DNA of 64,000 bases from Yersinia vastinensis (GCF_902726565.1 NZ_CACVAF010000001.1:124001-188000), one strand, 5' to 3'; numbered from the stretch's first letter, positions 34,647 to 47,630 are shown. The notes: a model not told the origin generated them from the sequence alone. Program-made: numbers and translations.

Positions 34647-35621
34647 TTACGCTGCGCTTAAGGGCACCCAAAACAGTACCGCCAGATACGCGATAAACCC
34701 ACATAATAACAGAGCGCCCGCCACATGACCGATTCTATGTTTACGCCCCAGGCAAAGAACGGTAAATATCACACTGACACCGAGCATGACCCAGTAATCA
34801 CGCTGGAACGCCTCGGGGTTGATATCCCCCGGAGAGAGCAGTGCGGGAACACCAAGCACAATCACAATATTAAAAATATTTGAGCCGATGATATTGCCCA
34901 CCGCCATATCATTTTCCCCTTTCATTGCGCCGGCAATGAAAGTTGCTAATTCTGGCAAACTGGTTCCGATGGCAATCACGGTCAGCCCGATAACCAATTC
35001 ACTGACACCCGCGACTCGGGCAATGACAGTGGCATTGTCGATAATCATTTTGGCCGAGAGTGGCAAAATAATGAATGCCAGTACCAACCACAATAATGCA
35101 ACGGTATTGCTGCTGTCCTGAGGTAATTCCGCTAGCTGTTCACGGGTCAGAATGTCATTCCCCTCCGCATGGGCCAAACGTGCAATTTTTAGCATCAGGA
35201 TAATAAAAGCCGCCGCGGCAAACAGTAAAATGACCCCATCTCCACGACTGAGATGATTATCTGCCAGCAGAAGACCACACAGCACCGTCACGACCAACAT
35301 TAAAGGTAACTCACGACGTAAAATCTCAGAACGCACAGTCAGTGGGCGTATCAGGGCCGCGCCGCCAATAATCAATAACAGATTAGTAATATTGGAACCC
35401 AGCACATTGCCAACAGCCATATCAGTTTGGTTATTCAGGGCCGCAGTGACCGACACAATCAGTTCTGGCAATGAGGTGCCAATGCCGACGATGGTCATCC
35501 CGATAATCAGTGGCGGAATGCCGAGAGAACGGGATAACACAGCCGCGCCATAGACTAATCGATCAGCGCCGTATACGAGGAGAACCAATCCAATGATTAA
35601 TAGTGTTATCGCAAGAAACAT
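34647..35621 (-). CDS. yrbG: Inner-membrane Na+/Ca2+ exchanger-family protein YrbG
   Basis: 324 aa with about ten membrane segments in two inverted halves. Each half has the alpha-repeat motif of the CaCA family: GIGTSLPELIVS...GNVLGSNITNLLLIIG and AIGTSLPELATF...GNIIGSNIFNIVIVLG. It probably exchanges Ca2+ for Na+ or H+. The physiological role is unclear. Divergent from mlaF, first gene of the kdsD-lpt-rpoN direction as in E. coli. Confidence 0.95.
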   Translation of the reverse strand: MFLAITLLIIGLVLLVYGADRLVYGAAVLSRSLGIPPLIIGMTIVGIGTSLPELIVSVTAALNNQTDMAVGNVLGSNITNLLLIIGGAALIRPLTVRSEILRRELPLMLVVTVLCGLLLADNHLSRGDGVILLFAAAAFIILMLKIARLAHAEGNDILTREQLAELPQDSSNTVALLWLVLAFIILPLSAKMIIDNATVIARVAGVSELVIGLTVIAIGTSLPELATFIAGAMKGENDMAVGNIIGSNIFNIVIVLGVPALLSPGDINPEAFQRDYWVMLGVSVIFTVLCLGRKHRIGHVAGALLLCGFIAYLAVLFWVPLSAA

Positions 35622-35854
35622 GCAGAGTCCTTTATTAGGTATAATCCCGGTCCGTTGGCAAAAATCACTGAAAATGCTTTACGTTTACATCCTAATTTTG
35701 ACTGTGAGTGCCAGAAAAGTAAAACTTATGGCAACTTTGGCTACGAAAAAGCGTTAATAAGTTGCCAAAATACTTCCCAATTGCGCTCATTGCCGCTATT
35801 TGCTGTAGCATTGGCGGGTATATGAGTCACGAAAGGCCTAAGGGACAAATGATA

Positions 35855-36658
35855 ATGAACCAACTGGCGCCGAATTTAATCGAGATCCGCGGGATGAGTT
35901 TTACCCGTGGCGAGCGTCCGATATTTACCGATATCAACATGACCGTCCCCCGTGGCAAAGTCACTGCGATTATGGGGCCGTCAGGGATCGGTAAAACCAC
36001 ATTGTTGCGCCTGATTGGCGGGCAATTGGCTCCAGATAGCGGTGAAATCTGGTTCGATGGTGATAATATTCCTACGCTTTCACGCCAGCGTTTGTATGAT
36101 GTTCGCAAAAAAATGAGCATGCTGTTTCAATCTGGCGCGTTATTTACCGATTTAACCGTATTTGAGAACGTTGCTTTTCCATTACGTGAGCATAGTCATT
36201 TGCCGGAAGAGTTGCTGCACAGCACCGTGATGATGAAGCTAGAAGCGGTGGGGTTGCGGGGGGCCGCCAACTTGATGCCTGCAGAGCTTTCAGGTGGTAT
36301 GGCGCGTCGTGCTGCCTTGGCGCGGGCAATTGCTCTTGATCCTGAACTCATTATGTTTGATGAGCCTTTTGTCGGCCAAGATCCTATTACCATGGGAGTG
36401 CTGGTAAAACTGATTGATGAGCTAAATCATGCGCTAGGCGTCACCTGTGTGGTGGTTTCCCATGATGTGCCTGAAGTACTCAGTATTGCTGATTATGCAT
36501 ATATTGTTGCCGATCAGCATGTTATTGCTGAAGGAACACCTGAGCAATTACAAGTCAATGACGATAGGCGAGTGCGTCAGTTCCTCGATGGTATTGCCGA
36601 CGGGCCGGTGCCTTTCCGTTTCCCCGCAGGGGATTATAAAACCGAGCTATTAGGTTGA
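35855..36658 (+). CDS. mlaF: Phospholipid transport ATP-binding protein MlaF
   Basis: 267 aa from the ATG at 35855 ([20 protein letters not shown]), aligned to the E. coli start. In-frame starts up to 93 nt upstream are rejected. Walker A is GPSGIGKTT, signature [14 protein letters not shown], Walker [14 protein letters not shown]. It energises the MlaFEDB complex that moves phospholipids between inner and outer membranes to keep outer-membrane asymmetry. First gene of mlaFEDCB. Confidence 0.96.
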   Translation: MNQLAPNLIEIRGMSFTRGERPIFTDINMTVPRGKVTAIMGPSGIGKTTLLRLIGGQLAPDSGEIWFDGDNIPTLSRQRLYDVRKKMSMLFQSGALFTDLTVFENVAFPLREHSHLPEELLHSTVMMKLEAVGLRGAANLMPAELSGGMARRAALARAIALDPELIMFDEPFVGQDPITMGVLVKLIDELNHALGVTCVVVSHDVPEVLSIADYAYIVADQHVIAEGTPEQLQVNDDRRVRQFLDGIADGPVPFRFPAGDYKTELLG

Positions 36659-36668
36659 TGGAGTATTC

Positions 36669-37451
36669 ATGTTAGTACAGGCATTAGCGTCTTTAGGTCG
36701 CCGGGGCATTAATGTCTGCGCCTCCTTTGGTCGCGCAGGTTTAATGTTGTTCAATGCGCTGGTTGGGCGACCTGAACCGCGGAAACAGTGGCCGTTGCTG
36801 GTCAAGCAACTGTATAGCGTTGGGGTGCAATCCTTACTGATCATCGTGGTTTCCGGCCTGTTTATCGGCATGGTTCTGGGATTGCAGGGCTTTTTGATTC
36901 TCACGACCTACAGTGCAGAAGCCAGTCTTGGGATGATGGTCTCTTTATCACTGTTACGTGAGCTAGGGCCGGTCGTGACGGCACTGCTATTTGCCGGTCG
37001 AGCCGGGTCTGCCTTGACGGCAGAAATTGGCCTGATGAAAGCCACTGAACAGATTTCTAGCTTAGAAATGATGGCAATTGACCCCCTTCGGCGTGTTGTT
37101 GCTCCTCGTTTTTGGGCGGGTCTTATCAGCATGCCATTGCTGACGGCTATCTTTGTCGCTGTGGGTATTTGGGGCGGCTCGGTAGTCGGTGTTGACTGGA
37201 AAGGGATAGATGGCGGGTTCTTCTGGTCGGCGATGCAAAGTGCCGTTGAATGGCGAACAGATTTACTGAATTGCCTGATTAAGAGTCTGGTATTTGCTAT
37301 TACCGTGACCTGGATTGCGCTGTTCAATGGTTATGATGCGGTCCCAACATCTGAAGGGATTAGCCGGGCAACGACCCGTACTGTGGTGCATTCGTCACTG
37401 GCGGTATTGGGATTAGATTTTGTGCTGACAGCACTGATGTTTGGGAACTGA
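36669..37451 (+). CDS. mlaE: Phospholipid transport permease MlaE
   Basis: 260 aa, the E. coli length. It is the MlaE-family permease with about five to six membrane segments. It carries the conserved [22 protein letters not shown] region that contacts MlaF. It forms the membrane channel of MlaFEDB. Its stop is 5 nt before the mlaD ATG. Confidence 0.97.
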   Translation: MLVQALASLGRRGINVCASFGRAGLMLFNALVGRPEPRKQWPLLVKQLYSVGVQSLLIIVVSGLFIGMVLGLQGFLILTTYSAEASLGMMVSLSLLRELGPVVTALLFAGRAGSALTAEIGLMKATEQISSLEMMAIDPLRRVVAPRFWAGLISMPLLTAIFVAVGIWGGSVVGVDWKGIDGGFFWSAMQSAVEWRTDLLNCLIKSLVFAITVTWIALFNGYDAVPTSEGISRATTRTVVHSSLAVLGLDFVLTALMFGN

Positions 37452-37455
37452 GTCG

Positions 37456-38004
37456 ATGCAAACGAAGAAAAGTGAAGTCTGGGTCGGAGTGTTTATACTG
37501 ATTGCTATTCTGGCTATCGTATTCCTCTGCCTGAAAGTTGCGGATATCAAATCAGTGGGCAACCAGCCAACTTACCGAATTTACGCAAACTTTGACAATA
37601 TTGGTGGCCTGAAAACTAATTCACCGGTCAAAATTGGCGGTGTGGTGGTTGGGCGGGTGGCAGATATCACCCTCGACACTAAAAATTACAGCCCGCGTGT
37701 GGCGATAGATATACAGCAACGCTATAACCATATCCCAGACACCAGTTCATTGGCGGTACGTACTTCCGGGTTATTGGGGGAACAGTTTTTGGCGTTGAAT
37801 GTCGGTTTTGAAGACCCTGATATGGGGACGAGTATTTTGAAAGATGGCGGCGTTATTCAAGACACCAAATCGGCATTAGTTCTGGAAGACTTGATCGGCC
37901 AGTTCTTGTACAAAAGCGGCGGTGATGGTAATTCTGACGCACCAGCAAGTGAGCCGGCAACACCAACAGTTGCGGCACCGGCCACTGCAACTCAACATCC
38001 TTAA
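37456..38004 (+). CDS. mlaD: Phospholipid-binding MCE protein MlaD
   Basis: 182 aa from the ATG at 37456. One N-terminal anchor (residues ~8-25) and one MCE domain (YRIYANFDNIGGLKTNSPVKIGGVVVGRV...), with a variable Ala/Pro/Thr-rich tail. It forms a hexameric ring whose central pore carries lipids between MlaE and MlaC. Confidence 0.97.
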   Translation: MQTKKSEVWVGVFILIAILAIVFLCLKVADIKSVGNQPTYRIYANFDNIGGLKTNSPVKIGGVVVGRVADITLDTKNYSPRVAIDIQQRYNHIPDTSSLAVRTSGLLGEQFLALNVGFEDPDMGTSILKDGGVIQDTKSALVLEDLIGQFLYKSGGDGNSDAPASEPATPTVAAPATATQHP

Positions 38005-38016
38005 GAGGGTATCTGA

Positions 38017-38643
38017 ATGTTTAAACGCTTACTTATGATCGCCTTGTTAGTGGTTGCTCCGTTGGCAAATGCTGTCGATCAAACTAACCCATACCGTCTG
38101 ATGGATGAAGCCGCGCAAAGAACTTTCACGCGCCTGAAAACCGAGCAGCCAAAGATTAAGCAGAACCCTGACTATCTGCGCACCATCGTGCGTGAAGAAT
38201 TGTTGCCGTTTGTCCAGATTAAATATGCGGGGGCACTGGTGCTGGGAAGTTATTACAAAGGTGCCACACCAGCGCAGCGCGAAGCGTATTTCAATGCCTT
38301 CAGTCAATATCTGGAGCAAGCCTATGGTCAGGCATTGGCGTTGTATCACGGTCAAACTTACGACGTAGCACCCGATCAACCGCTGGGTGATGCCAATATT
38401 GTCGCCATTCGCGTTACTATCTTCGACCCTAATGGCCGCCCACCAGTGCGTTTAGATTTCCAGTGGCGTAAAAATAGCCAAACAGGTGCCTGGCAGGCCT
38501 ATGACATGATAGCTGAAGGGGTCAGCATGATCAGCACCAAGCAGAATGAGTGGGCTTCCATCCTGCGCCAGAAAGGTGTTGATGGCTTGACTCAACAACT
38601 GCTGGCGGCGGCGAAGCAGCCGATCACATTAGATAAACAGTAA
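38017..38643 (+). CDS. mlaC: Periplasmic phospholipid-binding protein MlaC
   Basis: 208 aa with a signal peptide ([21 protein letters not shown]). The mature NTF2-like lipid-binding domain includes VGLSYYKG-type region [22 protein letters not shown]. It shuttles phospholipid between outer-membrane MlaA-OmpC and MlaD. Stop overlaps a possible early ATG of mlaB. Confidence 0.97.
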   Translation: MFKRLLMIALLVVAPLANAVDQTNPYRLMDEAAQRTFTRLKTEQPKIKQNPDYLRTIVREELLPFVQIKYAGALVLGSYYKGATPAQREAYFNAFSQYLEQAYGQALALYHGQTYDVAPDQPLGDANIVAIRVTIFDPNGRPPVRLDFQWRKNSQTGAWQAYDMIAEGVSMISTKQNEWASILRQKGVDGLTQQLLAAAKQPITLDKQ

Positions 38644-38654
38644 TGATGGATATT

Positions 38655-38978
38655 ATGGCGGACGCACTGAGCTGGCAGTCGCAGCAAGAAACGCTGGTAC
38701 TGCGAGGTGAATTAGATCGTGAAACGCTGTTACCGTTGTGGCAACAGCGTGAAGCCTTGTTGGCGGATAAGACGCGTATTGATGTCAGTCAATTGCAGCG
38801 CGTCGATTCATCCGGTCTGGCGCTGCTTGTTCATTTTCGTGAATTGCGTAGCAAGCAGGGTGTTTCATTGGCGATTACTGGTGTCAGTGACCGGCTATCA
38901 ACCTTGATTGATCTGTACAACCTTCGGCAAGTCATACCGGTGGAAGAGGTTAACTCAATGAAATCGGCTAGCGTATAG
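38655..38978 (+). CDS. mlaB: Phospholipid transport STAS-domain protein MlaB
   Basis: 107 aa from the ATG at 38655 (MADALSWQSQQETLVLRGELD), aligned with E. coli MlaB. ATGs at 38643 and 38646 are alternatives coupled to the mlaC stop. STAS domain with the conserved VDSSGLALL around the helix that contacts MlaF. It stabilises the MlaF dimer and its ATPase activity. It is slightly longer at the C-terminus than E. coli MlaB (97 aa). Confidence 0.93.
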   Translation: MADALSWQSQQETLVLRGELDRETLLPLWQQREALLADKTRIDVSQLQRVDSSGLALLVHFRELRSKQGVSLAITGVSDRLSTLIDLYNLRQVIPVEEVNSMKSASV

Positions 38979-39059
38979 TCATTGAATTTAAGGCGGCCCT
39001 CTGTGGTGTCGCCAATCTCTGAAGCAAAAACACAGTTTTTTAAAAAACTAAAGTTTTCA

Positions 39060-39097
39060 AGCCCCTGTGCGTAATAGCAAAACAGGGGCTTTTCTTT
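39060..39097 (+). terminator. Terminator after mlaB
   Basis: AGCCCCTGT (39060-39068) pairs with ACAGGGGCT (39082-39090), followed by TTTCTTT. It ends the mlaFEDCB unit before ibaG. Confidence 0.85.
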
Positions 39098-39168
39098 AGT
39101 TTCAGAGAAAGCCGTATTCCACTAATATGTTCAGCTGATTACTATCCCTTTAAAATAGAATGAATCTT

Positions 39169-39423
39169 ATGGATACCAACGAAATTAAAGACGTGCTGAT
39201 GCAAGCATTAGCATTACAAGAAGCGCATGTTACTGGTGACGGCAGCCACTTTCAGGTGATTGCTGTGGGTGAGCTATTTGCCGATATGAGCCGGGTGAAA
39301 AAACAGCAAGCTGTGTATGCGCCTTTGATGGAGTATATCGCTGATAACCGTATTCATGCCTTATCCATTAAGGCCTATACGCCACAAGAGTGGCAGCGGG
39401 ATCGCAAACTAAACGGCTTTTAA
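39169..39423 (+). CDS. ibaG: BolA-family iron-sulfur/acid stress protein IbaG
   Basis: 84 aa from the ATG at 39169, the E. coli length. BolA fold with [14 protein letters not shown] and the FRLNGF-like end KLNGF. A Cys is absent, so cluster ligation relies on His. It partners monothiol glutaredoxin GrxD in binding [2Fe-2S] clusters, and it is acid inducible in E. coli. It precedes murA as in other enterobacteria. Confidence 0.95.
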   Translation: MDTNEIKDVLMQALALQEAHVTGDGSHFQVIAVGELFADMSRVKKQQAVYAPLMEYIADNRIHALSIKAYTPQEWQRDRKLNGF

Positions 39424-39494
39424 TGCTGTTGGCTCCAAAATTGTCTAGCGGTCTGTTAGGCGGTTTCTAAAGCGGGCAGTGAATTCGAATTTGA

Positions 39495-40778
<1,284 letters not shown>

Positions 40779-40805
40779 GATTTCTTTACTCACTGAATAT
40801 ACTGC

Positions 40806-40843
40806 AAAAAATGCCAGCCGACATTCTCAGGCTGGCATTTTTT
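40806..40843. terminator. Bidirectional terminator between murA and degS
   Basis: AAAAAATGCCAGCC (40806-40819) pairs with GGCTGGCATTTTTT (40830-40843). A-tract and T-tract flank the stem, so it can stop both murA and the convergent degS. Confidence 0.92.
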
Positions 40844-40883
40844 ATGGGGGTAGTGAGCGCGTTATCGAGAGCAGTGGCTGGGA

Positions 40884-41975
40884 TTATGGTGCTGGTTGCT
40901 GCTGACCAAGGACTTCATTCTGGTCTAACTCGGTGATGGTAATTTGCGCTGTAACTTGTTGACCATTACGCAATAGCAGTACCGGGATCGTGGTGCCGGG
41001 GCGAATTTCAGCCACCTGATCCATCGTCTCTATCACGGATGTCGCAGGTTTGTTATTGACGCTCAGAATAATATCACCCACTTGTAAATCCGCATTCGCT
41101 GCCGGGCCGTTAGGGGATATTTTATTCACTTTGATGCCATGAATCCGATCGCCACCATTACCACTGGCATTGAATGGCGGGTATTCCTCACCGGTAATGC
41201 CAATATAGCCGCGGATGACTCGGCCATCACGAATCAGTTTTTCCATCACTTTAGTCGCCAGCGCCGTCGGGATAGCAAAACCAATGCCTTCTGGGGTTTC
41301 GCCGTTACTGCTTTTGTCAAAGGAGAGGGTATTAATCCCCATCAACTCGCCCAACGTATTTACCAACGCTCCGCCAGAATTTCCTTGGTTGATTGACGCA
41401 TCAGTCTGGAGAAAGTTTTGCCGCCCGGAGTCACTTAAACCAATACGCCCGGTGGCGCTGATAATCCCCTGAGTCACCGTCTGCCCAAGGTTATAAGGGT
41501 TGCCGATGGCCAGCACCACATCACCAATATGGGGGGTGCGATTAATATTGATGGGAATGACGGGGAGGTTAACTGCATCGATTTTCAGCACCGCTAAATC
41601 AGTCAGATTATCCGAGCCGACCAGAAGGGCTTCCGATATTCGACCATTTTGTAATGCCACAATGATCTGTTCGGCGTTATTGATAACGTGTTTATTCGTC
41701 AGAATATAACCTTTATCACTCATGATAACGCCAGAGCCCAATGTCCGAATGGCTAACCCATCTTGAGTCGGGCTAAGGCTACGGTTATAGACATTAACAA
41801 CCGCTGGAGCGGCCCGGCGCACGGCTTGGTTATAACTGGCGGGTGTCTCTTCATCTGCACTACTAGCGCTGCCGGAAAAAAAGTGACCCGGATTACGGAG
41901 CATAGGCATTGCGACCAGCAAGATGCCAGCAACAATTAGCCCCAAAATAATAGAACGCAATAGCTTAAGAAACAT
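40884..41975 (-). CDS. degS: Site-1 protease DegS
   Basis: 363 aa from the ATG at 41975 (MFLKLLRSIILGLIV). An in-frame start 87 nt upstream is rejected. One N-terminal membrane anchor (residues ~5-23) is followed by a trypsin-like domain with His96, Asp126 and Ser200 (INQGNSGGAL), then a single PDZ domain. It senses unfolded outer-membrane porin C-termini and cuts RseA to release sigma-E. It lies 88 bp downstream of degQ. Confidence 0.96.
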   Translation of the reverse strand: MFLKLLRSIILGLIVAGILLVAMPMLRNPGHFFSGSASSADEETPASYNQAVRRAAPAVVNVYNRSLSPTQDGLAIRTLGSGVIMSDKGYILTNKHVINNAEQIIVALQNGRISEALLVGSDNLTDLAVLKIDAVNLPVIPININRTPHIGDVVLAIGNPYNLGQTVTQGIISATGRIGLSDSGRQNFLQTDASINQGNSGGALVNTLGELMGINTLSFDKSSNGETPEGIGFAIPTALATKVMEKLIRDGRVIRGYIGITGEEYPPFNASGNGGDRIHGIKVNKISPNGPAANADLQVGDIILSVNNKPATSVIETMDQVAEIRPGTTIPVLLLRNGQQVTAQITITELDQNEVLGQQQPAP

Positions 41976-42063
41976 GAAGTTCAAGACATGAATGAATAGA
42001 TAGCGCGAGGATAGCATGAGTTTGGCGGACACAGCATTGTGCTGTGTCCGATTTTTCTGCAAA

Positions 42064-43437
42064 TTAGCGTATTAACAGGTAAATATTCTCTTCACCGCGC
42101 ACAATATTCAGCGCAATGACAGCCGGCTTAGCTTCGATAGCTTTGCGCAACTGGGCGATATCCTGGACTCGCTCACGGTTGACGGCAATAATCACATCAT
42201 CTTTCTGCAAGCCAGACTGCGCCGCAGGTGAACCTTTTGTCACGCTCTCAACTTTGACCCCTTTGCTGCCACCTTTGATTTCACCATTGCTCAGGGATGC
42301 GCCTTGCAATGATGGAGATAAGGTGTCCGCGCTGGTTGACGTTGGGCTGCTGTTTTCCAGTGTGACGGTAACTTCAAGTGGTTTACCGTCACGCAGCAAG
42401 CCAACTTTAATGGCTTTGCCCGGCCCGGTAGTCCCAACTTTCGCGCGCAACTCCGCAAAGCTGCTAATGGGTTTACCATCAACGGAAACTAACACATCGC
42501 CAGCTTTTATCCCTGCTTTAGAGGCCGCAGATTTTGGCATAACTTCGCTGACAAACGCACCACGTTGAGCATCAATATTAAAGGCTTTAGCCATATCAGC
42601 GGTCATTTCGCTGCCACGAATACCCAGCAGCCCGCGTTTCACTTCACCAAACTCAATCAGTTGCTGGCTGAGGTTCTGCGCCATGTTACTTGGGATAGCG
42701 AAGCCGATACCAATGTTGCCACCACCTGGCGCGAGAATCGCGGTGTTAATTCCGATCAATTCGCCATTCAGGTTAACCAAAGCACCGCCCGAGTTCCCCC
42801 GGTTAATTGAGGCATCGGTCTGAATAAAGTTTTCTAACCCTTCCAGATTCAAGCCACTACGACCTAAGGCTGAAATAATACCTGAAGTTGCTGTCTGCCC
42901 CAGACCAAATGGGTTACCCACCGCAACGGCAAAGTCACCTACGCGGAGATTATCGGAGTCTGCCATTTTGATTGCGGTCAGATTTTTGGCATCAGTAAGT
43001 TGCAATAGCGCGATATCGGTCTGCTCATCGCGGCCAAGCAACTTGGCATCATATTCACGACCATCATTGAGCTGGACACGTATTTTATCTGCGTTATTAA
43101 TCACATGGTTATTTGTTAGCACATAGCCTTTTTCAGCGTTAATGATAACGCCAGAACCCAAGCCTTCGAATGGACGATTGCTCTCTTTGCCTGTTGGCGC
43201 ATTCGGGCCGAAGAAGAACTTAAACTCTTCCGGCAAACGTTGCTGTTGTGCCTGCGTACCAGAGACGTGAACGCTAACGACGGCGGGCAATACTTTTTCC
43301 AGCATGGGTGCTAGGCTCGGAACTGATTGCCCTGCCACGGCTGCTGGGAGTGCTGCTGCGTTCACCATAGGAACAGAAGCGAGACCTAAGCCGACACTCA
43401 TGGCCAGCGCACTAAGAAATAATGACTTTTTCTTCAT
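42064..43437 (-). CDS. degQ: Periplasmic serine protease DegQ
   Basis: 457 aa from the ATG at 43437. Signal peptide residues 1-~27 (ending VNA). Catalytic His111 (TNNHVIN), Asp141 and Ser216 (INRGNSGGAL), then two PDZ domains. It is a DegP-like periplasmic protease and chaperone with the short LA loop typical of DegQ. Followed by degS. The 260-bp gap toward zapG (43438-43700) shows no gene. Confidence 0.96.
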   Translation of the reverse strand: MKKKSLFLSALAMSVGLGLASVPMVNAAALPAAVAGQSVPSLAPMLEKVLPAVVSVHVSGTQAQQQRLPEEFKFFFGPNAPTGKESNRPFEGLGSGVIINAEKGYVLTNNHVINNADKIRVQLNDGREYDAKLLGRDEQTDIALLQLTDAKNLTAIKMADSDNLRVGDFAVAVGNPFGLGQTATSGIISALGRSGLNLEGLENFIQTDASINRGNSGGALVNLNGELIGINTAILAPGGGNIGIGFAIPSNMAQNLSQQLIEFGEVKRGLLGIRGSEMTADMAKAFNIDAQRGAFVSEVMPKSAASKAGIKAGDVLVSVDGKPISSFAELRAKVGTTGPGKAIKVGLLRDGKPLEVTVTLENSSPTSTSADTLSPSLQGASLSNGEIKGGSKGVKVESVTKGSPAAQSGLQKDDVIIAVNRERVQDIAQLRKAIEAKPAVIALNIVRGEENIYLLIR

Positions 43438-43700
43438 TGATTTAAACTCTCTCAATACCTAACGGTGAATGAATAGGGTGGATGGCTGTTACAGGCCCGG
43501 TGTAAATTCAGACTCTGAGTTAGCTAAAAAATTCACTTATTTCAAAAGGCTACTGCTGTTCTAAAAATAAGCATCCTAAGATATCGCTTGATATAAGGGC
43601 CGCAGTTAAGCAATTCAAGGAGAGGTAAGTATAGAAGTGTAAATGTGCTGAACACGATAGAGCAGGAGGCTCTACCGTAGTCAGCATCATAGGTCTGTGC

Positions 43701-44105
43701 TTAGTCGCGTGTCTGATGTTCTGGGCGTAACAAACCTGATGCGCCTTCAGAATAATCGCGAGGTGGCATTTTAACCGGTGCTTGATCATTATCCGCTTCA
43801 GATTCTGTCAGACGGTAACGGAACGGATTATCCTGCAACGGTAAGTCCGGTAATAAGTTGTTGGAGCTTTTCGCCATATGCTGATAGAGCTGGCGATAAT
43901 CGCGAGCCATGTTATCAAGCAGCTCGGCACTGCGGGCAAAATGCCCAACAAGTTCCTGGCGGTACTCTTCCAAATCTGTTTTGCTCTTCTCCAGCTCGTT
44001 TTGCAGCACTTGCTGCTGACGCAATTTGCGGTTGCCAAAGCGCATAGCGACCGCGCCAATCACGATACCAACAACCAACCCAATAAGCGCATACTCCCAG
44101 GTCAT
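43701..44105 (-). CDS. zapG: Cell-division protein ZapG (YhcB)
   Basis: 134 aa (DUF1043). One N-terminal membrane segment (YALIGLVVGIVIGAVAMRF, residues ~4-22) precedes a long cytoplasmic coiled coil (RKLRQQQVLQNELEKSKTDL...) and a proline-rich tail. It interacts with divisome and elongasome proteins. Divergent from zapE, as in E. coli. Confidence 0.96.
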   Translation of the reverse strand: MTWEYALIGLVVGIVIGAVAMRFGNRKLRQQQVLQNELEKSKTDLEEYRQELVGHFARSAELLDNMARDYRQLYQHMAKSSNNLLPDLPLQDNPFRYRLTESEADNDQAPVKMPPRDYSEGASGLLRPEHQTRD

Positions 44106-44327
44106 GATGACTCCTTTTTTGACTTCATTGTTCAGCAGGACTTTTCACTTAATAATACCCACTATAACCGTTAACCTTGTCTGAGTGGAATCCTGATACA
44201 ACTTTGCCTATGGTTATCAGGCTTTTTCCGCACAGGCAGAGTCGGTAAATGCTGCGATTAGCCTATAAATCAGCAAGAAAGTACCGTAAAAAGTAGATAA
44301 CTATTTTATCAGGGATTGTTGATAAAC

Positions 44328-45455
44328 ATGCGACCGAGTTCACCTATAGCACTTTACCAGCAGGCACTTGATGCCGGCGATTACCAACCTGATGATGTGC
44401 AGCGGCGTACCGTAGCACGGCTGGACACGATTTATCAGGAACTGAATCAACGCCAAAATACTCCGCCAGCGCGTGCTGGCTTGCGCGGGCGTTTGGGCCG
44501 TTTACTGGGGCGTACCGCGGAACAGGCATCCATACGCCCAATTCAGGGCCTTTATATGTGGGGTGGTGTTGGGCGGGGTAAAACCTGGCTGATGGATATG
44601 TTTTTCCACAGTTTGCCTAGCGAACGTAAACTTCGCCTGCATTTTCACCGTTTTATGCTGCGAGTACATCAAGAGCTAACTACATTGCAAGGCCATGAAG
44701 ATCCATTAGAAATCATTGCTGATGGATTTAAAGCGCAGACAGATGTGTTGTGTTTTGATGAATTCTTTGTTTCGGACATCACTGACGCCATGTTGTTGGC
44801 AACGCTATTGGATGCATTATTTGCGCGCGGCATCACATTGGTTGCCACGTCCAATATTCCACCGGATGATTTGTATCACAACGGTTTACAGCGCGCTCGC
44901 TTCCTGCCTGCCATTGCACTTATTAAGCAATATTGTGATGTGATGAATGTTGATGCCGGGATTGACTACCGCTTACGAACCCTGACTCAGGCAAATCTCT
45001 ATCTGACACCATTGAATGCGCAAACGGGGCAAACGATGGAGGAGATCTTCGTCAAACTGGCTGGTAACGAAGGTGAACAGGCTCCTGTACTGGAGGTCAA
45101 TCATCGGCCTTTGCCTGCGATTTGTTCAGCACAGGGCGTTCTGGCGGTTGATTTCCACACGTTGTGCGAAGAGGCACGCAGCCAACTGGATTATATTGCG
45201 CTCTCCAAGCTCTATCACACGGTATTACTGCATAATGTTCATCGGATGGAGACTAAGGATGAGAATACAGCTCGGCGTTTTCTGGCGCTAGTCGATGAGT
45301 TTTATGAGCGGCGGGTAAAATTGATTATTGCCGCAGAAGCATCGATGTTCGAGATTTATTGCGGTGAGCGCCTTAAGTTTGAATATCAGCGCTGTTTATC
45401 GCGGCTACAAGAGATGCAGAGTGAAGAATATCTCTCTTTACCGCATCTGCCGTAA
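44328..45455 (+). CDS. zapE: Cell-division ATPase ZapE (YhcM)
   Basis: 375 aa from the ATG at 44328, the E. coli length. AFG1-like P-loop ATPase: Walker A WGGVGRGKTWLMD, Walker B VLCFDEFFVSDI, and sensor TLVATSNIPPDDLY. It binds FtsZ and destabilises Z-rings late in division and under low oxygen. A TTG four codons upstream lacks a proper ribosome site. Confidence 0.95.
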   Translation: MRPSSPIALYQQALDAGDYQPDDVQRRTVARLDTIYQELNQRQNTPPARAGLRGRLGRLLGRTAEQASIRPIQGLYMWGGVGRGKTWLMDMFFHSLPSERKLRLHFHRFMLRVHQELTTLQGHEDPLEIIADGFKAQTDVLCFDEFFVSDITDAMLLATLLDALFARGITLVATSNIPPDDLYHNGLQRARFLPAIALIKQYCDVMNVDAGIDYRLRTLTQANLYLTPLNAQTGQTMEEIFVKLAGNEGEQAPVLEVNHRPLPAICSAQGVLAVDFHTLCEEARSQLDYIALSKLYHTVLLHNVHRMETKDENTARRFLALVDEFYERRVKLIIAAEASMFEIYCGERLKFEYQRCLSRLQEMQSEEYLSLPHLP

Positions 45456-46609
<1,154 letters not shown>

Positions 46610-46643
46610 TTTTTTGCCTTTATGGCAGCAGATTAATGGTAAA

Positions 46644-46670
46644 AACCCGGTGTCTCACCGGGTTTTTTTA
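46644..46670 (+). terminator. Terminator after rpsI
   Basis: AACCCGGTG (46644-46652) pairs with CACCGGGTT (46656-46664), followed by TTTTTA. It is a classic intrinsic terminator. The rest of the gap to sspA (46671-46983, 313 bp) must hold the sspA promoter. TAAACT near 46789 is a possible -10, and nothing else is evident. Confidence 0.93.
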
Positions 46671-46983
46671 TGCCTAAAAAATACCCTTTCACTGTTTTAT
46701 ACATTATTTTTTTACCGCTAAACTGTTGTCTGATAGACAATTGTTTATGAAATCGCTGCTCCGTCCCCACAAAACATGCAAAATCTGGTAAACTATCACC
46801 CACTTTTGTGCCTGTTCGGCGAACTGTTGGCGTCCGTGTATCTCCCTGGCTGAATTATTTTCTCGACCAAGGCTTATTTACGGCAGCAGCTGCCTTGATT
46901 GCGAACCGGCGGTAAAACGACTCAGGATAGCAACGTAACCGTGGGCTATTCGCATTGTTTTCTAGATAAACTTGGAGGTTTTC

Positions 46984-47625
46984 ATGGCTGTCGCTGCCAA
47001 CAAACGTTCGGTAATGACGCTGTTTTCCGGCCCGACCGACATTTTTAGCCATCAAGTACGTATCGTACTGGCGGAAAAAGGTGTCAGTGTTGAGATTGAG
47101 CAGGTTGAAGCTGATAATCTGCCGCAGGACCTGATTGACCTCAATCCCTACCGTACCGTCCCTACTTTGGTTGATCGCGAGCTGACTCTATATGAATCCC
47201 GCATCATCATGGAATATTTGGATGAGCGTTTCCCACATCCGCCATTGATGCCGGTATACCCTGTTGCACGTGGTAGCAGCCGTTTGATGATGAACCGCAT
47301 TGAGCAGGACTGGTACTCCTTGCTAAACAAAATCGAGAAAGGCAACGCGCAGGAAGCTGATGCTGCCCGTAAGCAGTTACGTGAAGAACTGCTGTCTATC
47401 GCGCCGGTTTTTAATGAAATGCCTTTCTTTATGAGCGAAGAGTTTAGCCTGGTTGATTGCTATCTGGCTCCGTTGTTGTGGCGTTTGCCAGTACTGGGCA
47501 TTGAGTTCACTGGCGCGGGTTCTAAAGAGCTGAAAGGCTATATGACTCGTGTGTTTGAGCGCGATGCATTTTTGGCTTCTCTGACCGAAGCTGAACGCGA
47601 AATGCACCTGAGCACTCGGGGTTAA
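46984..47625 (+). CDS. sspA: Stringent starvation protein A
   Basis: 213 aa from the ATG at 46984, with GGAGG at 46974-46978. Glutathione-S-transferase fold without GST activity (RSVMTLFSGPTDIFSHQVRIVL). It is an RNA-polymerase-associated regulator that lowers H-NS in stationary phase and supports acid tolerance. In Yersinia it is linked to virulence control. sspB follows after 5 nt. Confidence 0.97.
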   Translation: MAVAANKRSVMTLFSGPTDIFSHQVRIVLAEKGVSVEIEQVEADNLPQDLIDLNPYRTVPTLVDRELTLYESRIIMEYLDERFPHPPLMPVYPVARGSSRLMMNRIEQDWYSLLNKIEKGNAQEADAARKQLREELLSIAPVFNEMPFFMSEEFSLVDCYLAPLLWRLPVLGIEFTGAGSKELKGYMTRVFERDAFLASLTEAEREMHLSTRG

Positions 47626-47630
47626 TTGTT